Shown here: piece by piece, positions 56,001 to 64,000 of the stretch
Numbering within the stretch: position 1 is the stretch's first letter
Layout: every line of letters begins with the position of its first letter
Assembly (NCBI GenBank): GCA_022113835.1
Contig: JAILWY010000021.1
Coordinates: forward strand, 3,348,001-3,412,000
Reading direction: 5' to 3'
Length of the DNA: 64,000 bases
From: Atopsyche davidsoni
Lineage: Eukaryota; Arthropoda; Insecta; Trichoptera; Hydrobiosidae
Notes under the pieces: generated by a model
Databases searched by the model: none
Told to the model about the DNA's origin: nothing
The model's input: the letters and a program-made list of their open reading frames with translations, nothing else
Program-made: the position numbers and the translations under genes

Positions 56001-58761
56001 ATCTGCGACTGCAACACGCACGAGGCGTGGGAGTGGGTGCGCGAGCACGGACAGCTGATCGGCGAGGGGGGCCCCCGCTGCGAGCAGCCCCCGGGGGCCC
56101 GCGCCGCGCCCCTGGCCGCCCTGGCCCCCGCAGCCTTCTGCGCCGCGCCCCTCGTGCGCCACCTCGCCATCCAGGACATTCAACCCTTCAGCGTCGTCGT
56201 CTCCTGGCAGAGCCGCAACCACTCGGGCCTGCACGGCTACCAGGTGGCCTACTACGCCGAGGAGAACCTCACGGAGGTAAAAAACGCTCTCAAATTTTTT
56301 TTTAATAAATAATTTATTAAATTTTATTTCCATTTTGAAATCAATATAATACAAGGTGTATTCGAGGTTTTGGCAGTTGTTGGATGCTATGCTGCATGGG
56401 GTATATATTACTCCTACAATCCCTGAATATAAACCCCAAACAGAATAACAAACCAAGCAACAAGATCAACTACTAATAAATGTTGTTGAGGGACAAGGCA
56501 TTTGATTCGTGAAGATCCATTATTATAATGATAAAAGTACCTTTGTATTTTGTCTTCACTTTGAGTTTATTAAAATTATTTGCATTACCCAATACACTGA
56601 GTCATCATCAGATACATAACTAAACTGTTTAGTTATGCATCTGTATACTAATAAATGATTTTATAAATTTCACGTATGCTCAAAAAATACACTGTTGCTA
56701 AATATATCTGAATTTTCGGTTTGTAATAAAATTTTTACTCCGTGAATATATAATATTGAAAATATAAGCGGTATAGCGGAAGAGCAAATAAGCAACACCC
56801 AGCGTTTATATGAGAAGTCTGCAGCAAAATGAGATCCGGGCGGGCCGCGGAGCCTCACCGCCCCCACCCTCTTCTGAAATTATCCTTGTGATATTTTGTT
56901 TTTCAGCCTACATGTATTTATCTTACAAATTGCAATTCCAACTTTTTTCGCGATTCATTTAACACAAAAAAATGTTTGCCAATATTCCCCTTGATTGAGT
57001 TTTCTTTGCTTTTATTTCAAATTAAGTACTTACTTGTACCATTTATATTCTCCTATTCGTGACAACCCCGCTACAAGGGTCTCGAAATGATATTGGAATA
57101 TTTTTGTTAGGGATTTCTATAAATAAAGACTCCCGGAATTGAATGCCCCGAGATTCAGAATACGCTTCTGAGTCTCTTTTTATCTTTGAAAATAATATAT
57201 GTTTCTGTTTACAAATCACTGGTATATTATAATTTTATTTACATCTACAACGTATTCCCGAACTTCCCGTTTTTCTTTGATTTTTTAATGATAATTTGAT
57301 TTGGATGTGAACGATCACATAAACTATCATTTATAATATGTAAATATACAAATCTAAGTATTAAAATGAATGCAAACGACACATTATTGACTTTTCAATA
57401 ATGATAAGTTAACAACAAATGGCTAACTCATAAATTTTGATTACCATTAATTGAGCAATGTGATTAGGATTTTTATAAATAATTTTTATTGAATAGAAAG
57501 ATATATCAATGAAATTGTTCAATATAAAAATAATTACAATGTTACATTGCTTAAATATACGATAACCTTTAAAAAACAAAGCAAATCTTATGAACCAAAG
57601 AACTAAAAACTCAATAAACGTAAATATAGTACGTAATTTTTAAACATGTTCATAATGAAATTCCAAGAAAGGATGAATTTTTTTTTCAATTGAAATTATT
57701 TTTTTCCCGAATATTTACATTTTTAACAATGTCTCCTTCGGCATTATCATTTACAGCTTGACATGATTTAACACAATCCAGGTTTTTTTCTTAAAGATAT
57801 TTTGGTGCTTTCTTACGAAAAAATTGCAAAAAATACAGTGTTCATTTACAATTTTCCGGAATAATTTTTGAAAGAGTATTTTCTTTTTACTGACTGAATA
57901 ATAATTAGTAAAAGTGTTTGTCAAATTATATGAACGGTTTTCAAATAAAGACAAGCAGCTCTTTAAAAGTTCAAATGGATGACCTTATTAATTTTACAAT
58001 ATGAAATGATTAAATACTACTGTTTTTTTAATATTTATTCGCCCTATTTTCTACACAACGATGCTTACATTTTTTTATATAGAATCAATTTTCCGAAAAA
58101 AATGTTGAGATTTTTTAAATTTCTTTGAATGTTTCTGAATGCGATACTTATATATTAATAAATATATAATATATACAAATAATATTTAGAATATATGGAA
58201 TTATTTATCCCGATAAATATATATATTGTTAAAATATAACTTAATACCTTTGGTGAAAACGATTATTGAGATAGTTTATATTTACAGATTCGCGGCAAGC
58301 TCCTGGATCCTTCAGCTCGTTCTACAAAGCTAAACCGGCTGAAATCTTACACGCGGTATACAATTTGCGTCCTCGGGCTGGGAGACTGGCCTTCCAAAGG
58401 CCCTCCAGGTCCCAATGCCCGCATAGCAACAAGACCTGAAAACGACAGCCTCCAGGTTTCTCCGGAGGACATATTCAGCGAGTCCATCCTGTCCCAGATG
58501 ATAGACTCCTCCACCAGCAAGTGCACGTCCGTCGCCACCTTGGAGCTGCCCGGAAGCTTGATGAACGAGTCCATCATGCCGCAGAACTCTATGGGATTCG
58601 CGTCTGTCCTGACAAGAAGATTGGGACTAATTGTTGGATGCTCGATGGGTTTCGTGGTGTTTATTGTGATGGTTTCGGTGCTGGGCTACATGAAGATTAA
58701 AAAACAAAGAGAAGTTGCTAAACGAGATCAACCCATGCCACCTGAATACATTTCTTACTAA
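49872..58761 (+). CDS. LRR-FN3 transmembrane receptor, 4 exons, 1347 aa predicted (hattifattener-like)
   Basis: Joining 49872-50013, 52569-55709, 55990-56276 and 58288-58761 gives one uninterrupted 1347-residue frame. Domains in order: signal peptide (1-29), Cys cap LRRNT (Cys31, 40, 42, 53), about 40 leucine-rich repeats of about 24 residues (about 60-1094), LRRCT (Cys1100, 1102, 1125, 1145), fibronectin-III-like domain (about 1150-1235), transmembrane helix (1302-1325), and a basic 22-residue cytoplasmic tail ending PPEYISY. This is a type I cell-surface protein, probably an adhesion or recognition receptor. Size and layout resemble Drosophila hattifattener (haf), an LRR protein implicated in neuromuscular target selection. 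Chaoptin lacks the FN3 plus transmembrane end, and artichoke is longer. Orthology is tentative, so no symbol is assigned. Exon 1, the first part of exon 2, and exon 3 are strikingly GC-rich compared with the rest. Confidence 0.88.
50180..50193. repeat. Retroposon target-site duplication, left copy
   Basis: AGGTATATCCTCAA, identical to 50425-50438. Confidence 0.7.
50194..50424 (+). mobile_element. Short retroposon insertion in intron 1 with GAA-rich tail
   Basis: The insertion is flanked by a perfect 14-bp direct repeat AGGTATATCCTCAA (50180-50193 and 50425-50438), as left by target-primed reverse transcription. The 3' end is GAC(GAA)n. The last 75 bp (GTACGAAAGCGTTCGAAGG onward) look like the 3' end of a dispersed non-LTR or SINE family. 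A C-rich tract lies inside. The 231-bp size indicates a SINE or a 5'-truncated copy. Confidence 0.7.
50425..50438. repeat. Retroposon target-site duplication, right copy
   Basis: AGGTATATCCTCAA directly follows the GAA-rich tail; its first base or two may belong to the tail. Confidence 0.7.
52569..55709 (+). CDS. LRR receptor exon 2: leucine-rich repeat solenoid
   Basis: A single 3141-bp exon encodes the end of LRRNT (GIFLECPG) and nearly all the repeats, of the LxxLxLxxNxI type (for example LISLSLESNKIEEIPDYSF, LKTVDLSRNHVHSIGGLFF). It starts after TTTAACAG and ends in phase 1 at GAAG|GTGAGC. The apparent open start at 52535 and the open tail after 55709 are intronic. The first 310 bp are GC-rich with GC-ending codons, the middle of the exon is much more AT-rich, and GC rises again near 55080-55440. 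Confidence 0.93.
55710..55989 (+). other. LRR receptor intron 2 (280 bp), open in frame for most of its length
   Basis: GTGAGC donor; the acceptor GGTGTTGGGACAG has a weak pyrimidine tract. The exon 2 frame stays open into the intron until a TAG at 55952-55954, so a retained intron would give a shorter product lacking LRRCT, FN3 and membrane anchor. Confidence 0.75.
55990..56276 (+). CDS. LRR receptor exon 3: LRRCT and first half of FN3
   Basis: Joins to exon 2 in phase 1 (G|AC) to give DNPLICDCNTHEAWEWVREH, the classic NPxxCDC start of an LRR C-terminal cap. Cys1125 and Cys1145 complete it. FN3-like sequence (FSVVVSWQSRNHSGLHGYQV) follows, with typical Trp and Tyr core residues. It ends in phase 0 at GAG|GTAAAA. 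The exon is very GC-rich while both flanking introns are AT-rich. Confidence 0.9.
56277..58287 (+). other. LRR receptor intron 3 (2011 bp)
   Basis: Bounded by GTAAAA and TTTATATTTACAG. It contains a GC-rich patch at about 56820-56875 and a fragment related to the 45111-45216 palindromic repeat (CCCCAAACAGAATAAC at about 56431). No internal exon is evident. Confidence 0.8.
58288..58761 (+). CDS. LRR receptor exon 4: FN3 end, stalk, transmembrane helix and tail
   Basis: Enters in phase 0 (IRGKLLDPSARSTKLNRLKS), finishes the FN3-like fold (SYTRYTICVLGLGDWPS), and runs through a Ser-rich juxtamembrane stalk into the helix LGLIVGCSMGFVVFIVMVSV. The tail is basic and ends YISY-stop at 58759-58761. 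The tail has tyrosines in a PPEY context that could act as a docking or sorting site, but no catalytic domain. An obvious AATAAA lies only at 59421, beyond the repeat-rich DNA, so the 3' UTR end is unknown. Confidence 0.9.
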   Translation: MRGKLLDPSARSTKLNRLKSYTRYTICVLGLGDWPSKGPPGPNARIATRPENDSLQVSPEDIFSESILSQMIDSSTSKCTSVATLELPGSLMNESIMPQNSMGFASVLTRRLGLIVGCSMGFVVFIVMVSVLGYMKIKKQREVAKRDQPMPPEYISY

Positions 58762-59131
58762 AATATGTGCATACACAGTGCTTTTCGTACATTGGAATAA
58801 GCAATGTCAAGTGATTGTCTAAATTATTAAAGGAATTAATCTGACGTGGTTGTGAGTGATGTTCACCTTTCTTAACCCATATAATTCCATTATCTTATTT
58901 ATTTAAAAAAATATCATTTTTATCTTATTACTTTCATATTAAACTTTGTTAATTTTTTTAGACCCATCGAATGTAATTCACACAAGAACAACAAACATAT
59001 GTTTTTTTTCCAAAGGTGAATTAAGAAATCTAACCAAATGCATTGTACTTTCTAACATTGTACGTATTAATTTAAACAATTGACAAAATACTTTATGGCT
59101 ATTTAAAGAAATATTATCGTTTTGTATATAC

Positions 59132-59136
<5 letters not shown>
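58762..59136 (+). other. Probable 3' UTR of the LRR receptor gene
   Basis: AT-rich sequence directly after the stop codon. No canonical AATAAA is seen in the first 370 bp; an ATTAAA-like variant occurs near 58826. The UTR could run through the TA-rich palindrome to AATAAA at 59421-59426. Confidence 0.35.

Positions 59137-59208
<72 letters not shown>
59137..59208. repeat. (TA)n microsatellite, about 70 bp
   Basis: Alternating TA tract directly upstream of a large palindrome; the exact length may vary between individuals. Confidence 0.9.
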
Positions 59209-59215
<7 letters not shown>

Positions 59216-59236
59216 AATAAATAAATATATATATAT

Positions 59237-59259
59237 AGATTTATTTTATATTTTTATAT

Positions 59260-59313
<54 letters not shown>

Positions 59314-59336
59314 ATATAAAAATATAAAATAAATCT
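59237..59336. repeat. Perfect 100-bp palindrome with (TA)n centre
   Basis: A 27-bp arm (59237-59263, beginning AGATTTATTTTATATT) is exactly reverse-complemented at 59310-59336, and the 46-bp (TA)n between them is self-complementary. The whole 100 bp is therefore a perfect inverted repeat able to form a 50-bp hairpin or cruciform. It lies 475 bp after the LRR receptor stop codon. It may be a MITE-like remnant, a slippage product or a replication-born palindrome. Confidence 0.9.
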
Positions 59337-61826
59337 GTTCTCGAGCATAAGCTGACAATTTTAGTATCAAAATATGCAAAAAGTTTTCACTAATTTTTAT
59401 GAAATATTTGGCATTGACACAATAAATAAATATGTCAATTGAGTATAGTTTTATGTGGGTTTGTTATCAGAAATGCAAAGCTATTATGAAAATTTATCAT
59501 CTTTGATAAATACGTGTGTGCTGGAACAAACAAAAGGTGTAGGAATCCTTTTTATTGTTTAAGTCATATTATGGTTCCGGGTTTTACATCGTATTTTTTC
59601 GGGACTTTTCAACAACATATGGATGGCGACATTCTTAAATTCACAATGCTTTTTCCTCAAATCAATTAACACGAGATTATGATTCTTAGTGAAATAGTAT
59701 AAAATAATAAGTGTTTATTTAAGTACCAACATTTTTCTAAACTCCGAAATGGGGCGAGATTGGCAATCCCCTTTCAAAGAAAATCATTTCCAATACGGAT
59801 AAAGTGCCTGAACAACGGATATGGCGGCTCATCACCGTGACTGCAACAAAATGCTAACTTGATCTCTCGTTGGAGGTAAATTTCTATTTAATTATGTCAA
59901 ATACAAAAAAAATGCAAACTCACGTTACGTTTATGAACATAAACTTCTTTTAATACAGATATATTGATATTTGAAAGTTTTGATTCAAAATATAAAATTA
60001 ATTGCATGTGGCTTAATTTCTATAATATTCTGCAATATTTAAATAATGAGAAATTAAACTACTGAATAAAATGTTTTTTTTTTTCAAATGCTGAAGTTTG
60101 TTGTACATACAAATAGGCAAGTTCCAATATTTTGTTATCATTATTTTAATTAAATTATTCATACGGTGGTGGTTTTTATTTTCCTTATAAATTATATGTT
60201 ACGAAAGTGTATAATTTAGAATCAATAATATGTAAATAAATATTGAATAACCAAATAATTTTCTGCATGGAAAATAGTTACGGTACATGAATAACTTCAC
60301 AAATTCTAATATCACATTATAAGTATAAACCGATAGAGATTATTTTATTAAATAAGTTGTCACGAGTATTTTTTTTTTTTTTAATAAAGTAGCATAGATA
60401 AAAAAATATATCAAACTAACAATCGTTGTTTATCTTTTGTTGTTCATGGCTTGGAAAGCACATTTAACTAAAACAAGGTATTTATAAAAATATATTTAAG
60501 CATTGCTTTTATTTACTTTCACGAAAATGTAAAATTCTCACAGCGCAAATTTTGTAGATCGATTCATATAAAACAAAAAAAGTGTGCAATTGGTTTATGT
60601 AACACACACAATTTTTTAGTTTTTTTAGATATTGTAATAAGAGAATCAGTAAATATTTGATATTGATTAGACTTAGAGATGTAAATAACTAGAGTTACTA
60701 CAGCATGATATATTTAATAACAATATTCTTTATGTAATTATACAGCGAAACCGTAGTAAAGGAATTTTTATTTTTCTTTAGGCTTTTCAATTCAAGATTA
60801 AAATTCTGGATTAAAAACGAAATGAAAACCTGTTCGTCTGATAACGAGTTCAACAATTCTCGTAATTTATTATTGAAAGTCCTTAAAATAATGCATTTAA
60901 ACATTATATTTTATTTAATCTACGAAGCCTCTAGGTTATACTTTTATAAAGCCTAATTAATTTTTATTTCTCATAAAAAGAATCCAAATTTTTTTTGGTC
61001 ATGTTACTAGATATAAATTTTAATAATATCACTTGTAAATTACAATCTGATTTATAATAAATTTGAGTTTTTTGTATGCCTCTCTTGATATTTGATGTAT
61101 TATTTAAATCACTTTTATTTATATATATATTTGTGTACATAATTTAAAAAAAAAAAATTATTAGCTTATTTGATATCAATTAATAACACGGTTCGTTACT
61201 ATTTATCATTGCAGTGCTTATTATAAATTTGTAAAAATTATAAACGATTGAAATCGATCTGTATCATAATGTTGGCCTAATCATTGATTTTTAAATATTT
61301 TTATTACTATGGTTTATTAAATGTCATCAATTAAGATTGACCAATGAGTAGAGTGGTGTTTAAAAGTTGATTATCAAAATCAATTATAAATAAATTGAAT
61401 AACATATGTCAACGTGAAAAATATTGCATTGTTTAGATAAATAATATTATATAACTATTATAGAAAATTTGTTTTTCATATTCTCACGAGAAAAAGCAAT
61501 ATGGGTATGGTAATAAAAATCATATTAACAAAAAAGGCTTTAAGTGATAATCCTTTCCAATTTTCCTAAAAGTTTCATGTTTATGATTTCTTTATTTAAA
61601 TTCCTTAAACCTTTTTTTCTGATAATTGTGTGAAATAGCTTTTTCATCTATGTTTTTTTTATATTATATTGAAAATAATAATAAAAAAAAATATTTAAGC
61701 AACCTGAAAACTTGCTGGAGATTCACCAAATATTTTGTTGTCTAAAATATTCATTATAGAGTTGAGGTCTGTACACTTAAGTACATAGGCAAATCCTTAA
61801 AATATTATGAGTATACTACGTCACAA
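59337..61826. other. AT-rich DNA, no gene seen
   Basis: Includes AATAAA at 59421, a possible poly(A) signal. A small GC-richer patch at about 59745-59875 shows no coding signal. Confidence 0.5.
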
Positions 61827-62114
61827 ATGAAAAAGTCTTGCACAGGCGCAAAAAAAGAAATCCTGACGATGATAAAAAAGCGTAGGGTATCATATTTTAT
61901 TCAAATAAGTGAACATAGGTTATTACAGCTGATTTCTCAAGGAATAGTCGAAGAAAAAAAGAGACATTGGAAGAAGAAAACTAACGTGGGTGTGGGATTC
62001 ACGCCAGTGGCTGGAAGTCGGAGTGTACCCAAATTAGCAAGACTGGTTCAGAACAAACTTATGTTTAGCGAAATGGTCCTCCTGGGGAGAGGCACCAGGA
62101 TAAGAAGAAATTAA
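61827..62114 (+). mobile_element. Decayed non-LTR retrotransposon ORF2 C-terminus
   Basis: A 95-codon frame contains HRLLQLISQGIVEEKKRHWK, which resembles the LLQxIxxGKIEGKRxxGRR block near the C-terminus of several insect non-LTR retrotransposon ORF2 proteins. A degenerate PKLARLVQNKLMFSEMV block follows at the place where such proteins have LFRxAxDRxxxxxMxAN. The Trp-rich part between the two blocks is lost. The nucleotide end GGGGAGAGGCACC then AAGAAGAAA matches the remnant at 24640-24765, so this is a 5'-truncated, mutated copy of the same family. Confidence 0.55.
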
Positions 62115-63370
62115 AGGACACAAGATCAAAATAATATGTACAATATTATAATAATATTATAATACTAGTATTGATATAACTTCTGAAAAATCAACAAAAT
62201 TGTTATGTCGAGGTTGACAGTTTTCTGATAAGTGTTTATTACACATCTTAGAGAAATTAAGTTTTACATTCCTAAAAAATATGTTTAATTTTTAATTGCT
62301 TTGTAAGAATCGTCACTATATTTTTTTACTATATAATAGGTACAAAACTATCCTGTATATAAATCAAGCCCAATCGAGCAACTTTGAAAATGCACCATAG
62401 TCAGTAAACATTTCGCAAAGCAGAAGTGTTTCTTGAATATGCAAAAACTGACTCTTTGTTTTGCTGTTCTGAACAAAAAACAAGTAAAGTTGCACTGATA
62501 ATGTATATAAACAATTACTAAATTAAAAAAATCGAGTTAACTTGATTACTACAGCTGATAATTAATGATGTATGTATCCCTAATTAAAACATTCAAAAAC
62601 ATACTCATATAAATATTTTCTTTTCATTTTAATTTAATTAAATATATATATATACTTGATACCTAAAGCACAAATAGTAATTATAATAGTAAACCACCAT
62701 TTTTCAAAGATTTCTTAACCTCAAAATATAAATCTACTTTACCAAAACATTTCAACTTTTCGTTCTGAAACCATCCAGTGTTTTATTTCAAACCTGTTCA
62801 TAAATTCCACTCCAAATAAGTGAACTCCCCGTAAATTCTGCCGCTGGATCGCTTAAACCTCACGTCTTTATTCTCCTCTGCGATATCCTTTTATATTTTG
62901 ACCCGACATCATTTACGATAACCAAGAAGTACATTTCCCAACTACTTCTCGTATTCTTTCAATGTTCCAACTCGGATGTATGCGGAATTTAGAAATGACA
63001 TTCTGTAGTTAAAAAATTAGACCTTGAAAAAACTATACTTATACAGTTACTATATGAATAAACTCAACAGTGTTTCTTTATATTTTTATTCTAGAAAAAG
63101 AGTATATTAACATATTTAAAAGTATCAAATTAATATAAATTTATCTCATTACTTTTTTATGATGCAACAGTTCCAAGACAGATATTTGTAGGAAATATTG
63201 ATCAATGAGTTTTATGAATTAGATAGCTTTAAATCATCGAATATTTAAAATATATACTCGTACATTATTGATAAATGTAGCTTAATAATTGAATTTAAAT
63301 AAATTTTATCATGTTTATTTAAAAAATATATATTTAGGCAAAATCAAAGATAACCCTTTCTTAGGTAAAT
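62115..63370. other. AT-rich DNA, no gene seen
   Basis: No coding, repeat or RNA signal beyond A/T-rich low complexity; a short TA run lies at about 62641-62654. Confidence 0.5.
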
Positions 63371-63501
63371 CCATTAGCCGGGTCGGAAGCATTTAAGGGT
63401 TTTAATGCGCGAAAAACACCTGGCCTGAGCCTAAATCACAGCCGTACCATTCTGTGGATTTACGGTCAATTCTAAAAAACAATGACTACCACCGAGTCTA
63501 C

Positions 63502-63649
63502 CATTCATTCCAATAAATCCAATTGAGTCGCGATAACATAAATTATTGAAGTCGGCCAGCCCTGTGGAGCAGTGCTTGATTAGGCCGCCTCGGTATGCCC
63601 AATCGGTAATAGGCCCGGGGGGAGCCGTTCCGCACAATTGCTTCGTGGA
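63502..63649 (-). CDS. Candidate minus-strand internal exon, function unknown
   Basis: On the minus strand a pyrimidine-rich TTTTTATCGTTTTTCAG acceptor precedes 148 GC-rich bases ending at AATG|GTAGAC. One frame is open throughout (STKQLCGTAPPGPITDWAYR ... FNNLCYRDSIGFIGMN), with three Cys and a protein-like composition. A second frame is open for about 34 codons. The surrounding less AT-rich block spans about 63370-63720. I do not recognise a family. If real it belongs to a minus-strand gene continuing beyond the window. Confidence 0.3.
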
Positions 63650-63814
63650 CTGAAAAACGATAAAAACCTTCTCCGCTGAAACCATCGGAATATTCATCAG
63701 GACGCTGAGCCCACTCGTCTGTGCAGATCTCTCGGCTATTATTAAATATTGATTATATGATATATTCGTAGATCTCGCCGCTGTTGTTACGAATTCAGCT
63801 GCTAATAAGTTTTC

Positions 63815-63850
63815 GGCACTCTAACGTTTTGGTCTCCGGCTCGAATACCA
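63815..63850 (-). repeat. Dispersed repeat, GACCGAAACGTCGAA-type core, reverse copy
   Basis: AACGTTTTGGTCTCCGGCTC is the reverse complement of the core seen at 19775-19835 (GGAGACCAAAACGTT), sharing a 15-bp exact block. Confidence 0.45.
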
Positions 63851-64000
63851 AAACATTATAGTACGAAAAATTTGTAATACCCAAGAATCCCCTTTTCCTC
63901 ATATTTACTTTAAAATATGCACAGTGGTCAAAAATAAATAAACCTTTAATTTATTATTTGATTTTAGGTGTAATTGAGTGTTTCAAGTACTTGAATTTTG

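Overview
The window looks like insect nuclear DNA, and most likely lepidopteran. It is very AT-rich, with large gene-poor stretches, split genes with GT-AG introns, (TA)n microsatellites, tRNA-like SINEs, a TTAA-flanked piggyBac-type transposon, hAT-type ends, and non-LTR retrotransposon tails ending in GAA-rich tracts. The lepidopteran call rests mainly on recognised repeat motifs (for example a dispersed block around GAGACCGAAACGTCGAA) and is an inference.

Layout. From 1 to about 37.7 kb there is no gene I can name. This part holds AT-rich DNA, short GC-rich islets every few kb, a hAT-type end at 2172, a near-complete non-autonomous hAT-type element at 22777-23970, a SINE-like tRNA remnant near 28.7 kb, a long (TA)n tract at 30976-31114, and a few exon-like segments with plausible splice sites (3123-3320, 3793-3885 minus strand, 26091-26172) or a short intact reading frame (8034-8189). 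At 37756-39763 sits a 2.0-kb piggyBac-like transposon. It has 13-bp perfect terminal repeats, TTAA duplications, a 34-bp internal inverted repeat, a 5' intron and a transposase frame that keeps the three catalytic Asp but is broken and apparently deleted near its N-terminus. From 39.8 to 49.8 kb the sequence is again gene-free, with another SINE-like remnant and a small palindromic repeat.

The one well-supported host gene occupies 49872-58761 on the plus strand. Four exons join in frame to a predicted 1347-residue type I membrane protein: signal peptide, LRRNT cap, about 40 leucine-rich repeats, LRRCT cap, fibronectin-III-like domain, one transmembrane helix and a 22-residue cytoplasmic tail ending in PPEYISY. 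The architecture and length suggest an extracellular LRR adhesion or recognition receptor of the kind that includes Drosophila hattifattener (haf); that orthology is tentative. Intron 1 carries a short retroposon insertion with a 14-bp target duplication. Downstream of the stop lies a perfect 100-bp palindrome.

From 58.8 kb to the end the sequence is AT-rich, with a decayed retrotransposon C-terminus at 61.8-62.1 kb and a possible minus-strand exon at 63502-63649. I found no convincing previously undescribed system. The most interesting items are the LRR receptor's internal base-composition shifts and short upstream ORFs, the piggyBac internal inverted repeats, and the unassigned exon-like islets.
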